The position numbers and the translations under genes were made by a program. Under the pieces are notes generated by a model that searched no databases, was not told where the DNA came from, and saw only the letters and a list, made by a program, of their open reading frames with translations. DNA of 64,000 nucleotides from Pictodentalium vernedei (Eukaryota > Mollusca > Scaphopoda > Dentaliida > Dentaliidae), in the NCBI GenBank assembly GCA_031216915.1, contig CM062292.1, positions 201,955,262 through 202,019,261 on the forward strand, in the 5' to 3' direction. Below are positions 44,390-58,069 of the stretch, in pieces (the first letter of the stretch is position 1; each line of letters opens with the position of its first letter).

Positions 44390-46533
44390 TCACCTGTAGA
44401 ACTTGCAAGGCTTACAGGAGGAGAAACTAAGTCCTCCCCACGAAGATCCTCGTCCCGTCGGCTTAGGGGCGTCTTACCGATAATCCTGATTAGACTTACG
44501 CCCCCTTCCCGAGTCGCTGTAGTGACGACCTCCAGAGTAATTATATGAGGGTTTCTTGAACCCTCGCAAGGATATCCCTTTTGATGATTTTGATTTAGAA
44601 CGTCCTCGCCTACCCCGGTCTGCTGAAGCATGTTGTTGAAACGCCGACTGCAAAAGCAGAGCACTGGAAGCTTTCTTTGTAGCCTGTTCATAGACTAACG
44701 AAAGCATGTCAACAAACAGAGTATGTCCGGAGACCAGAGTGACCCGGAGAGAGCTTTTCACCTTGTCATCTAAAAGTGATGACGACGCAAGGGCAGCATC
44801 ATGTCTGATTAACTCCATATTTTCCACTGTCAGGGCCGAGTTATACTTAGCATACATGATTTCCTGGAAGGAACTCTAAGCGAGGTACACACGTCCTCAA
44901 ATTCCTTCCCATTGAGATGTTGCACCATAGCTCTGGTAAGATGATCTGCATAGGACATCGCGTCCAATTTCGCTCTATTCAATGAAATAGCAGATTCCAT
45001 CACATCCGAGGGTATATTGAATGAAGCAGGTAGGGATATATCTAAATCCCTGGCCTGCTCATCTAAACGCAGAGGACCTCTCTGAACATCTTCTCCAACT
45101 GTTTTAAATCAACGGGGCCCAAGGAACAGTATATTTATGGAAGATGTTGATAAGAAACCACCTTTCTTCCTCACACTAGAGAGGTTCAATATAGTGTCGT
45201 CGACATGGCCGAAGGCCTGCAACACCTGCCTAGATTGTACCGGAAAAGAAAGAACTTCTTACTTCCTCCGCATAAAGTATGTGTCTAAAGATGCCAGCGG
45301 TTTCTTCCTTGTTGTCGCAGCTTGCTGATTCGGTGGAACAAATTCAGGATAGTATTGATGAATAATAATTCCATCACTACCACATGTTGTTCTGAAAGGG
45401 AAGGGTAATCCCCTTCCTTATCCCTTTCACCATCCAACTGAATCAGCTGTGAATCTCGGTCCATCGCATCTGCATGAACAGATGACTGGACCAACCCAGC
45501 ACCATCCGACAGCTCACTTCCGGAGTCTGCTCATGCACTTGCTAGGATGCTGCGATCAGCTGCACAATCTGCGACAGCAAGTCCATCACCAAGGCTTGAG
45601 GAGCAACAGTTTTCTGTTTTTAAGCCCCTTGCTGCTCCTGGGACGGCGTTCCGGAGACGGATCTCTTCTCTGAATGTCCCGATGATCGAAGCCTCGGTTC
45701 CCTAGCTACCGGATGGTCCGACTTCATGGGCGAGGAGTGGCTCCTTCTTCGCGCAGCTGGCTGGATATTTGAAGTCGGGTAGCTAGGATGTGGTCATGTG
45801 TGCTTATGAATCGTAGCGGAGAAAGCCATGACTGTAGCCGAGGCCGGCTGCAGTCTAGAAGGAGCATCCCGAGTGGCAGGTGTGGACGAATGCTCTAGCC
45901 TGAGCAAGTTTTTCAGAACAACCTTAGGCCCCAGATGTTGTTCGGTTAGAGAGGAACCTCTCCCACTTGCAGCCTTGTCAGACCTCACCAAGCCTCCTGA
46001 CAAGAAACTTGCGGAGTTCCTCCCTATTTTCGTCATCGCTGGATGAGCTTTTGTTTTTAAGGTGCTCGCTCTATCCAAATCTACCTTTCCTTTGACCGCA
46101 ACAGACATACCCGGTGTTACAGCTCCCACAGACAGAGTAACTGCTTCACCGGTCGAGCTAGCTGCTTGCAAGGGATTAAGAACACTAACTAGAGGCCTTA
46201 TCCCTTACTTAATATTCCAGAGCACCTTTGCAGCTAGCTCTGTTTGCTCATCAGAGCGCTACAACGGTAGCACACTTTTGGTGGGTGTCACAATACCATC
46301 ACCATGTTCTTGTTCCTCTGAAAAAGAAACTGAAAAACTTGAATTATCTTGTGGTGAGAGCACTGGCATAGGCATCTCACCACCAACAACGTACCGTGAC
46401 ACCCATTTCCAATGACTGTCATCCCAATTCACACATGTAGGACAAGAATCTGCAGGAGTACATCGACTACAGGTAAAGCAACAAGCAAGTAAATCTGAGG
46501 AAGACTTCCTCATCTTGCATTTAGAGCTTTCAT
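44390..46533 (-). pseudogene. C2 gag-like remnant
   Basis: ATG at 46533, then an early frameshift. The N-terminal CCFTCSRCTPADSCPTC cluster and WDDSHWKWVSRYV are retained. The helical block (LIRHDAALASSSLLDDKVKS, 44474-44857) is followed by a basic Ser/Gly/Arg tail. The UGA that ends gag in family A is present at 44390-44392. Several frameshifts and stops elsewhere. Confidence 0.8.
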
Positions 46534-46730
46534 GATTCAATCAAAATAAGTCGATAGTACTCCTACAAACTCCACACTAAATATATGATAAAGATACATA
46601 AATAATTGCAATCAAAATCAAAATCGAAAAATTAAATTAAAAAATTTTTCGAATTTTTTTTGAAAAAGCCTAAGTTCCCAAAGAGAACACGAAGAGCCCA
46701 AGGGCACCCCGATAGACCCTAAGTGTAGAC

Positions 46731-47476
46731 ACAAGAGGCCCCAGGGGGCCTGAGGGCGCTCACCTGACATGGTAGCCTAAATATCAACCCAGAGAATTGA
46801 TTTCCACAAGTTGCATCTGCTTCTCCTAAGAAAAGCTGAAACCAAATATCCATATATTCTGACCAGTGGATCTAAAAACAGATTTTTAAAGAATATTCCT
46901 CATATTGAACTAAGTCATAATTCGGGCTCCCACAGGGAGCCCATATATGAACCCAGGGACTTGGCTTTAACAAACCTGAATCTCACACGCTTAAGGATTC
47001 TGCACACCAAATATCAAAACATTCCGACTGCTGGATCTGAAGAAGAAGATTTTTAAAGAAAATTCCTCATTTTGAACCAAGTTACAATTCGAGCTCCCAC
47101 AATCAGCCCAAATATGGACCTAGGGACATGGCGTGAACAAACTTGAATCTTACCCCCCTAAGGATGCTGCATAAAAAATATCAAAAGCATTCATCTGCTG
47201 GATCTGAAGATTTTTAAAGAAAATTCCTCATTTTGAACTAAGTTGTCATTCAGGCTCCCATAGTGAGCCCAAATATGAACCAAGGGACTTGGCTTGAACA
47301 AACTTGAATCTCAGCCCCCTAAGGTTGCTCCATGCCAAATATCAAAACATTCCAACTGCTGAATCTGAAGAAGAAGATTTTTAAAGAAAAATTCCTCATA
47401 TTGACTACGTTATAATTTGGGCTCCCACAGGGAGCCCAAATATGGACCCATGGACTTGGCTTTAACACACTTGAAT

Positions 47477-47507
<31 letters not shown>

Positions 47508-49778
47508 GGATGCTACTCACCACATATCAAACCATTCCGACTGCTGGATCTGAAGAAGAAGATTTTTTAAGAAAATTCCTCATTTCGAACAAAGTTACAA
47601 TTCAAGCTCCCACAATGAGCCCAAATATGGACCTAGGGACATGGCTTGAACAAACTTGAATTTCACCCCCCTAAGGATGCTGCATACCAAATATCACAAG
47701 ATTCTGCCGGCTGGATCTTGAGAAAAAGATTTTCAAAGAAATTTGCCTGAAATGCACTAAGTTCAAATTTGGGCTCCTATACTGAGCCCAAATATAAACC
47801 CAGGGGGCCGATTTGAACAAACTTTAATCAGATCCACCCCACAATGTTGTATACCAAATATCACAAGATTCTGCCTGTTGGATCTGGAGAAGATTTTTGA
47901 AGAAATCTGCCTGAAATGCACTAAGTTCGAATTCAAGCTTCTATAGTGAGCCCAAATATAAATCTAGGGAGCCAATTTGAACAAAATAGAATCAGATCCA
48001 CCCCACAATGTTGCATACCAAATATCAAAAGATTCTGCCTGCTGGATCTGGAGAAGAAGATTTTTAAGAAATTTGCCTGAAATGCACTAAGTTCGAATTC
48101 GAGCTTCTATAGTGAGCCCAAATATGAATCCAGGGGGCCGATTTGAACAAACTTGAATCATATCCACCCCACAATGTTGCATACCAAATATCAAAAGATT
48201 CTGCCTGCAGGATCTGGAGAAGAAGATTTTTTAAGAAATTTGCCTGAAATGCACTAAGTTCGAATTCGGGCTTCTATAGTGAGCCCAAATATGAATCCAG
48301 GGGGCCGATTTGAACAAACTTGAAACAGATCCACCCCACAATGTTGCATATCAAATATCAAAAGATTCTGCCTGCTGGATCTGGAGAAGAAGATTTTTTA
48401 AGAAATTTGCCTGAAAAGCACTAAGTTCAAATTTGGGCTCCTAAACTGAGCCCAAATATAAACCCAGGGAGCCGATTTGAACAAACTTGAATCAGATCCA
48501 CCCCACAATGTTGCATACCCAATATCAAAAGATTCTGCCTGCTGGATCTTGAGAAGAAGATTTTCCAAGAAATTTGCCTGAAATGCACTAAGTTCAAATT
48601 TGGGCTCCTATACTGAGCCCAAATATAAACCCAAGGAGCCGATTTGAACAAACTTGAATCAGATCCACCCCACAATGTTGCATACCAAATATCAAAAGAT
48701 TCTGCCTGCTGGATCTGGAGAAGAAGATTTTCAAAGAAATTTGCCTGAAATGCAGTAAGTTCAAATTTGGGCTCCTATACTGAGCCCAAATATAAACCCA
48801 GGGGGCCAATTTGAACAAACTTGAATCAGATCCACCCCACAATGTTGCATACCAAATATCAAAAGATTCTGCCTGCTGGATCTGGAGAAGAAGATTTTTG
48901 AAGAAATTTGCCTGAAATGCACTAAGTTCGAAATCGGGCTCCTATACTGAGCCCAAATATGAACCCAGGGGACCGAATTGAACAAACTTTAATCAGATCC
49001 ATCCTACAATGTTGCATACCAAATATCAAAAGATTCTGCCTGCTGGATCTGGAGAAGAAGATTTTTTAATGTTTTTCCCATTGCCTACAGTGTTAAAAAG
49101 TGCTGACTCAGCACTTTTTCAAAGTCCCGAAACTGTACCCTATGATAAAACTGATGGCAATTTTTTTTTACCAATTCTTTCTGTTGGTCCTAAGGAAGCT
49201 TCACACCAAATAAAAATTCTCGGTGCCGTGCAGTTTTGGAGATATGGGCGTTTTATTTTTTTTCTATTTTTAGCTCCTGCAGTTCCCATGGGGCTACGGG
49301 AAAAAAAAAATCAGCATAAATTAGGTACTTATGACCCAATAAGCCCTCACATAAAATTTGGTTCAAATCAGCCTCTCGGTTTGGAAAATAGAAATTTTGG
49401 GCGGGGCCAAAAATTTTGCCCCTCCCATAACGACGCCAAGTATAGCCCCACAAACTTCTCTTGAACAATCTGAGTCTACACCTCAAAAGGAAGCTGCACA
49501 CCAAATATCAAGTCTCTGCTACTGCTGGTTCATGAGAAGAAGATTTTTTAAGATTTCAGCACACTTTTTGGGTGTGGCCCTACCCACGGGCGAGGCAACT
49601 TGATTTGAACAAAATCAAATTGCGATGTCATAACAAACTATTATCTCAAATATCAATTAAACTGGTTCAGCAGTTTGGGAGGAGAAGACGCAAACACCAT
49701 GTTCACGGACGACGGACGCTGGACGACGGACGGTGAGTGATCACTATAGCTCTCCTGACTGAAAGTCAGGTGAGCTAA
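46731..49778 (+). mobile_element. Tandem-repeat mobile element, array 3, inserted in C2
   Basis: Complete: ACAAGAGGCCCC head, about 14 units of 160-168 bp, terminal segment with AAAAAGTGCTG/CAGCACTTTTT hairpin (49096-49120), GGACGACGGACGG microsatellite, CTCCTGACT/AGTCAGG stem-loop and CTAA end. It splits C2 between AAGTGTAGAC and AAAATCC, continuous in C1 (position 76). A C-run lies at 47467-47505. Unit order parallels array 5. Confidence 0.75.
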
Positions 49779-49886
49779 AAATCCAATTTTTTGGAGCTAC
49801 ACTACCGGAATCATAATCAATGTATCTTACAACAATCCTACAGTAATATAACATCTAAATACTACATATAATTAAAGACATTGCCA

Positions 49887-50246
49887 GGGGGGCGCGGTGG
49901 CTCAGTAGGTTGATGTGCAGACTGCAAGCCGAGAGGTCCTCGGTTCGAATCCCACCTGCAGCAACCGCGTTGTGTCCTTGGATCTAAAAACCTCCATTGC
50001 CAATGTGGGGGCACGGTGTCGCTGTGCATTAAGGCGTACTGCACGTCGATGGTGCACCTGTCTTCATCCAATGCTAACCCTGCTTGTGTGGAGTTAGTAT
50101 GTTGGGGAGCTGACAGTTGCTCACAGTTGCTTGGTGCTTCCCTCCGGGTACTCCGGCTTCCTCCACCCGTAAAACTGTCAGGATCATGATTAGCCATTGT
50201 GCAGAAATATGTGACCTTAAACTCCAATAAATAAATAAATAATAAT
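49887..50246 (+). mobile_element. tRNA-derived SINE, copy 2, inserted in C2
   Basis: A-box TGGCTCAGTAGG and B-box GGTTCGAATCC in the head, an AATAAATAAATAA tail, and a 12-bp target duplication AAGACATTGCCA (49875-49886 and 50247-50258). Same family as 19954-20317. It interrupts the C2 right-end region. Confidence 0.92.
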
Positions 50247-52334
50247 AAGACATTGCCAATGTAAACAACGTCAAAGGAGAAAAACAGAAACAAGACATCA
50301 GGCACACAAAAAGGCCCAAAGTCAGTAACCAATTTAAATGCTACCAGATGTAAAGCTAGATCTTCATATGAAGAAAAAATGATACATCGGACAGAAGATG
50401 CAAAACCAAAATGATCTAACACCCCAGGGTGAGGACGTAACAAAGGGGATAAACAGAATAAACATTCTGTATACACGTTAAACTCTCAAGAAATTTAATA
50501 AAAAATTTCGATAAAAAACAGCCAAAAAGCTTAGGACTTTAATAGGAGGGCTTCAAGGAGGGATAGGGAAGGAACACTTAACAAACAGTGGATAAATCAG
50601 TAGCAAGAATGACGACGTCAGGTGTATGTCCCGAAATTGGGAAACATGAAATAATTTTTACAATTATTATAAAGTTACAGCCCTGAACGTTTCTAACCAC
50701 TGTTGTTCACTTCCATCATCCATTTCCAGCCTTGGATCCACCAATTTTACCATTGATTTGTGCCTGGCATCCTCAAACCAGAGGCTCAAGTGAGTCTAAA
50801 ACACTCACCTGGAACAAGTTGCACAAAAGAAATACTGTTGAGGGATTAGAAATTCATAGGTGAAAAGAATGTGTCATCTTGAATATTTTGTATTTTATGA
50901 TGACTGTCATCATTCAGGTTGGAAAAACGATATGCAAGATTTTGTTTTTAAGAAATTGTTTTGTTATCTTGGGGAGAACTATTTGCTATTTTTTGCTCCT
51001 GGGGTTCCCACTGGGCACAAAAAATGCCCCCTGAACAAACTTGAATCACACCGCCCTAAGAATGATATACACCAAATATCAAAAGATTCTGACTGCTGGA
51101 TCTGAACAAAGAGATTTTTAAAGAATATTCCTCATATTGAACAAAGTTACAATTTGTGTTAAGCCTAATAATTTTGGATACTAAATATAATTTTTTAGTG
51201 TTCTGTGATTTGAGAATAAATGGGGAATGTGAAGGCTATGGGTATTTGAATTTGTTTCTATTTTTTGCTCTTGGGTTCCCACTGGGCACAAAAAAAATGC
51301 CCCCTGAATAAACTTGAATCACACCTCCCTAAGGATGACATACACCAAGTATCAAAAGATTCTGACTGCTGGATCTGAAGAAAGAGATTTTTAAAGAATA
51401 TTCCTCATATTGAACAAAGTTACAATTTGGGCTCCCACAGGGAGCCCATATATGAACCCAGGGACTTGGCTTGAACAAACCTGAATCTCCCTTCCCTAAG
51501 GATGCTGTATACCAAATATCAAAGATTCTGACTGTTGGATCTGGAGAAGATTTTTAAAGAATATCTCTCATATTGCACTAATTTGAACATTTGGGCTCCT
51601 GTAGAGTGCCCAAATATGGACCCAGGGGTTAAATTTCAACAACCATGTGAATCAATCTTCCAAAGATGTTATATGTGAAATATGAAAGCTTTTGGAGCAG
51701 AGGTTGGGGAGAAAAAGATTATTTTATATTTTTCCCATTACCTTCAGTGTTAAATAATGCTGACTCAGCATTTTTTCAAAGTCTCGAAACTGTACATTAG
51801 GACAAAACCGATAGCGATTTTTTTTTCACCACTCCTTTCTATTGGTCCTAAGGAAGCTTCACACCAAATAAAAAGTTTCAATGCAGTGCAGTTTTGGAGA
51901 TATGGGTGTTTGAATTTTTTTCTATTTTTAGCTCCTGAGGTTCCCATGGGGCAGAGGGAAAATGTAGTACTTAGGACCCAATAATACCTCATAGCAAATT
52001 TGGTTCAAATCGGCCTCTCGGTTTGGAAAGTTAAAAAATTTATAGTAATTTATATATTTTTTATACTTACCAATGACCCAGACTTAGCTGGTGCTAACTC
52101 CAACAAAACCAGGGCCAAACACAAATTTTGCCCCCCAATCCCCAAAATTTGCATCCAAAACAAAAAGAAATCATGTCCTAAAGGACCTCCATACTACGCC
52201 TCTACTGCGCATGCGCAGTGACGCAGTCGTCCCTAAATTGGCACCAATTATCATTCTTACTGGCAGTGCCTGGTCAGCGCTATGTACTCAGCGGGGAGGC
52301 AAGAGTTCCCAACTCCAGGGAGGGCCATCCCCGT

Positions 52335-52420
52335 CTGGGTCATTGGTAAGTATAAAAAATATATAAATTACTATAAATTTTTTAACATTTTTATACTGTA
52401 CCAATGACCCAGACTTAGCT
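52335..52420 (+). repeat. A3 internal complementary region
   Basis: Complement of left terminus (52335-52386) plus complement of right terminus (52387-52420), as in the other copies. Confidence 0.92.
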
Positions 52421-53024
52421 GAATAGTAAACAGGCTGGAGGGCCTAGGACATAGAGGAAAATCCAATAAGCTCAACTATATAGTAAAGAGGTAACCCCTT
52501 AAGGAGAAAAGGAGTATTAGGCTTTACATGTATCTTTCTTATTTAATATTAAATTAGAAAGATACACTACCCTTAATAATTGAGCACAATAACATTCATG
52601 TTCTCTATTAACATCCAGTATAACCCTTATACTAATTATTTTTAAAGCAAGCCAATAAATAAAGTAGTCCAGAGAATTGAGACTCTTTATAATCATTTAA
52701 AAGTGTCCGAGTATTGTATATTAAAGCCCGTTTGACACTTGACATATACAAATGCTTCACACCGAGCTACACTTTAAAAATAAGACATGAATGAATTAAA
52801 CATTAATATTACACTTTAAAACCATCCCAGAAGCGACTCAGAAATACTGACTTGGAGGAGGCATTCCCTTGCTTTTCACTATAAAGCAGGTGACCTAAGG
52901 GAACACCCCCCCCCCCCCCCCCCCCCCTTCCCCTTGCCCTGGGTCAAATAGCCCAGAGCGAAGAGGGCAGCCGGACGGAGTCACTGCCGGAACAGAAAGC
53001 CTGCATAACTATAGTTGTAACTGT

Positions 53025-55911
53025 TTAGTGGACGACATTCTGAGCAACAGATAACAGACCTAAACAATGCAGGTCTCCAGAAATGGACTCAATATTTCTG
53101 AGATAAAAATTCGTAAATGTGGATGGCTGAGACCAATAAGCAGCCTTCATTAAATCTGTAATAGCAACACTATTAGCATAAGCCCAGGAAGTAGAAAGAG
53201 CTCTTACTTCATGAGCAGAAATCTTAAGCACAGACTGCTGAGAAGAAGATAAATCTTCATAAGCAGTACGGATAGTTAACTGAATCCATCTAGCAATAGA
53301 ATGGACTGAAATGTCCTTTCTATTAGGCATCAAAGACAGAAAGAAACGTTTCCGTCCCTTTCTGATAAACTGAGATCTCTGTTTATAGATACGTAGTGCT
53401 CTAACAGGACAGAGTAAAGGCCTACGCCCGTCTGAAGACGGAAGAGCCTTAATAACAATAGGTTCCGGATATTTATTAGGAGCCTGATTCTTAGCTAAAA
53501 AACCCACATTAGTAGTGAAGGTGATAGTATTCCCAACACTACGATAATGAGAATCATCCACCGATAGTGCATGAAGCTCACTGACTCTTCTGGCAGAAGA
53601 GAACGCTAAGAGAAAAGCTGTCTTATAAGATAAGAATTTGAAATCTACTGTCCCAAGAGGTTCAAATGGCTTTTCCTTCAATTTAAGGAGAACCCAAGCT
53701 AAATTCCACTTAGGAATTAATCTAAGAGTTCTGGGTCTATTTATCGAAAAGTTTCTAACCAACTTCGATAAAGAGACATTAGATCCAATTTGTAAACTAT
53801 CATGATGTGCATAGGTATCAGATAACATAGATCTATAACCCTTTATAGTAATAGGCTGCAGTTTGATTTCGTCAAACAAGTATACTAGAAAGTTTGCAAT
53901 GTCTGGTATAGAGGGATCAAATATATCTACAGAATGATCCCTACACCAACGACGAAAAACCTTCCACTTAGCCGCATAGTTTAGCGAAGAGGAGGTCCTC
54001 CTACAGTTAGAAATCGCGTCCACTGCTTGTCCTGTAAAGTGCTTGCCATGCAAGAAGGACCGCACAACGGAAAAACGTGAAGGTTGAGACCTTGCGGGTT
54101 GTGATGGAGTTGGCGCGATTTCCCCTGCGAAAGAAGATCCTCTCGTGGAGGAAGCTTCCGCGGTAGGTCCCACAACAGACACCTGAGAAGATTTATCCAC
54201 GGTCTCTGTGGCGACAGAGATGCTACCAACAGAATCTTGCATTGAGATTGTTTTATCTTTAGCAATACTTGTTGAATTAACGGCGCTGGAGGATACGCAT
54301 ATCCTATCATTCCGTCCCAAGGGATCGACAGAGCGTCTACTGCAAATGCTCTTGGATCCGGACACGGAGACACATACGTCTGCAACTGATTGTTGAGATG
54401 TGTCGCAAATAAGTCTATCATTGGCCGTTCCCATTGGTAGCAAATCTGATTGAATACTTGTTTGTTGAGAGTCCACTCCGACGGCAACAAGCGACCCTTT
54501 CGTGAAAGGGAGTCTGCTAGCACATTCAGACGACCCGGTATGTGACGGACCGAAAGAAGAATGTGATGTTCTAACGCAAACAGAAGGATTCTTTCCGTTA
54601 GATTGAACAACGGAACTGAATGAGTGCCTCCCTGATTCCATATATACGCCACTACTGTCGTATTGTTGGATAGGATTTGGACATGAGCATCGTGAATAAT
54701 GTCCATCCAGTGACGTAACGCAAGCCAAATTGACATCATTTCCTTGATGTTTATGTGCTTGCACAGGAATTGCGGATCCCAAAGACCCTGGCATCTCGAA
54801 TCCGTTGGGATTAATGATGCACCCCAACCTGTTTGACTGGCATCCGTCATAACGGTAAAACTCGGATCCGGCAACTGCAGCGGAACTCCTTGAGTTAACC
54901 ACTGAATGTTTGCCCAAGTCTGAATCTCTTGTTTCACTTGATCTGACAAGAGAACGTCTACATCGAGCGAATGAATTTTCACACTCCAATTCTGAGTCAG
55001 GAAAATTTGAAGAGGACGTGTGCGTAGCCGCCCCATCGGAATGAGATCCGCGGCGGCTCCGCAGAGACCTATCAGTCTCATAAATTCTCTCGCCGTGACT
55101 TTGTCTGCGTGCAGACAATAGCGAGCATAACAACTGACTAATTTCGCTCTGGTTAACGGCAGACAAACGAGATTGTTGTGCGTCTCGAAGCTCATTCCCA
55201 GATGAGTGAATGACTTGGACGGCACCAGATCCGACTTCTCCTCGTTTACTATAAAACCGAGACGTCGGAGCAATAGAAGAAGATTCTGAACATCGTTCTG
55301 AAGCATTAACTCGTTGCCGTACCTCTGAAGAATGTCGTCCAGGTAGGCCGACGTTACCGCAGACGAATGAGCTCGGAAGTAGATCATTACCGAGTTCATT
55401 ACCTGAGTGAAAGCCCAGGGTGCTAGATTCAATCCGAAGCACATCGCCCGGAATTGATACACCACTCCTAGGACTGCGAAGCGTAGATACTTTCGGAATG
55501 TCGGATGTACCATGACGTGAAAGTACGCATCTTTGAGATCTATGCTCGTTGCATAATCGTTCACCCGAATACTCGCTGACCGATCGAATCGTCTCCATAT
55601 AAAACTTCGGAGCGACGATCAACTTGTTTATCCAGCTCAAATCTATGACTGGACGGAACGAGCCGTCTGGTTTCGGAACCAGAAACAGATGGCTGTAGAA
55701 TCCCAGAGATTCCTGGTTTTCTACGACCTCTACCGCGTTCTTCATTAAAAGAGACTGCACCTCTGATAACAGAGCGTCTCTTTTCTGTGGATTTGACGGA
55801 AGATGAGTCCACTTTGGACTTCGAGTTAATGGAGGCTTTCGTTTGAAGGATATCTTTAGACCTTCCGAAGTCACTCCTCTCACCCAAGGGTCGTCCGTAA
55901 TCGACGCCCAC
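53025..55911 (-). pseudogene. A3 tyrosine recombinase frame (YR domain intact, upstream frame broken)
   Basis: The YR domain keeps ARRVSEL, HEVRAL and FTNFYLR. A 2-bp deletion at about 55576 breaks the long upstream frame and instead joins the RT N-terminal frame to the YR frame, giving one chimeric open frame of 1089 codons (53025-56294). If YR is made from an internal start this copy could still encode it. Confidence 0.8.
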
Positions 55912-56294
55912 TCTTGTGAAAAACTCGACAACCTTCCGCCAACCGGAACGCGATAGAGGTTTAAGCCATCACCTCCTGGACCTGCGAGGCCTGCGGTAGG
56001 AGAAACCACGTCTTCCACGACCCGCACCTCGCCTCGTCGACCTCGGGGCATCCGACCGATTGTCCCGGCCTGAAGGACGTCCCGAACGAGAGTCGCTATC
56101 CTGACGGTCTCTCGAATAAGACCAAGAGGACGCACCGGAACCTCTATAGGAACCTCTCTTGGGCGCATTAGACCCAGAAGTGCCTGTCTTATTCGTGTCT
56201 GCTGTATCCGACTTCTTAGGAGCCGATCTGAACAACAGAGAATCATTAGCTTTCTTTTTAATTTTATCATAAATAGCGGAAAGCTTGCCGGCAA
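53981..56294 (-). pseudogene. A3 RT/RNase H frame with 2-bp deletion
   Basis: The RT frame is open from 56294 to about 55578. It then shifts because CTCGCTCTGACC of A2 is CTCGCTGACC here, just before motif A. From 55564 to 53981 the original frame is open again with YLDD and all RNase H motifs. One 2-bp loss is the only visible lesion. Confidence 0.85.
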
Positions 56295-58069
56295 AGAGAA
56301 GTTCTCCTGAGACCGAAGCGACTCTAAGAGAGTTCTTCACCTTAGAATCCACTAGTGTGGATGTAGCTAGGGCTGCGTCACGTCTAACCAACTCCAGATT
56401 TGCCACTGAAAGGGCGGAGTTACACGTGGAATAAGCTACTGCCCTTGAAAGAAGTCTTAAAGAGGATTGTATATCCTGAAACTCTTCCCCTTGAAGGCGC
56501 AGTGATAACGCCTTAGTAAGGTGATCTGCGTAAGATAAGGCATCTAAATTGGCTCTGTTAGACGCAATAGCTGTTTCCAACACCGCGGTTGGAATAGAAG
56601 CTGACGACGGAAATGATAGCTCTAAGTCTTCCGCCTCGTCGTCCATACGCAGAGGAACTCTCGGTATACCCTGTCCTGCCGTATCGAATTTATTCCTTGC
56701 ATTAATGAAAGGCAGGATGAGAGTATTAGCGGACAAGAAACCTGCTTTCCCCGTCCTGGAAGCAAGTTTAAATATAGCGTCGTTCAATAATTCAAATGTT
56801 CTAGCAACATTATTGGACTGCGATGGAAACTCGGGAGCGATGTCCCTGAACCGCTCAAAAAATTCAGAGTCCAATGACGCTATAATTCTCTTGTCCGGAA
56901 GCGCAGCAGTCTGGCCCGACGGAACAACTTGAGGGAGAAAGTGCCGGATGAAGTCCACGGCAGCTTTATGTTGTTCCGAAAGGGATAGCTCCAAGTCATC
57001 CGTATCCCTTTCACCATCCGGTCGGACCTCACGATGTTCCCGGTCGTCCGCCCCCGATGCTTCGGCGGAGCGTACCGACCCAGTGCCGTCGGATAATTCT
57101 CGATCCGACACCGTTTCTGTCGGCTGCTGGGATGCTGCGATAAGCTGTGCTATCTGCACAAGAATGTCCGGCGTCGAGACCTGCAGAGGCGCAGTCTTTC
57201 GCTGCTTCGCCGAGGGCGGCTCCGCATCAGATGGCTCCCGCATACTTTTCCTATGCGAACGTCCGGAGTCCATCGGTCTCGAAACCCTGGCTGCCGGATG
57301 GTGTGACCTGGTCGCCGAAGAATCCTTCATCGGCGAAGCTGGTAATATATCGGCGGTCACGCAGCCAAGGTGCGGTCGTGTGCGCTGACGAGAAGAGGAA
57401 GCCTTAACAGTCTCTGCGGACTGCTTATACAACGGAGCGGCCCGAGTGACGGACGTATGCTCCGCTAAAGACACATTTTGTACCACAACATCTGGTCCCA
57501 GATGTTGTTGTACGAGAGGGACCTCTCTCGCTCGCGGCCCGGCTGGACCTGGACGAGCTAGGAACCGGACTAAAAGGCTTCCTCCGTTCTCGCTTACTAT
57601 CCGCCGTCACTGGGTGTGCATCTATTATGTTTATAGTGCTCGTATCACCCAAAATTTCCTCTTGGACCGCATCGGACGAACCCGGCTGCCGAACCATTCA
57701 GTGAATGGACGCTACACCGGGCGAGCTAGCAGACGACATTTATCTAATCTCCATGAGCACTTTTGCCGCTAGCTCTGAATTCATTTGTGACGACGGACGC
57801 ACACTTGAAGAAGATAACATGGAAACATCACCCTGTTCTGGTTCCTCTGAAATAGAAACTGAGAGAGTAGAGTGACCTTGCAGAGAAAGAGCCGGCATCG
57901 CTCTTTCTCCAGAAACAACATATCGTGACACACGTTTCCAATGTTTCTCATCCCAATGTTCACATATAGGACAGGGATTAATGCAAGAACACTGACTACA
58001 ATTAATACAATGATCATGAAAGTCAGAGGAAGATTTCTTCCTATTACAATTTGAACAACGTCCCTTCAT
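55969..58069 (-). pseudogene. A3 gag-like ORF1 (nonsense plus frameshift)
   Basis: Starts at ATG 58069 with the Cys cluster. CAA-to-TAA at 57740-57742 stops it after about 110 residues, and a 2-bp deletion near 57517 (GAGAGAGGG to GAGAGGG) shifts the frame. From 57486 to the UGA at 55969-55971 the frame is open, including the full basic tail. Confidence 0.85.

Noticed and set aside
49887-49970. Possible tRNA gene from A-box and B-box
   Set aside because: The head is followed by a non-tRNA body, an A-rich tail and a 12-bp target duplication, and it recurs at 19954-20317, so it is a SINE.
53025-56294. A3 1089-codon open frame as a genuine RT-recombinase fusion
   Set aside because: A2 and A1 show that a 2-bp deletion near 55576 joins two normally separate frames; the fusion skips the RT palm.
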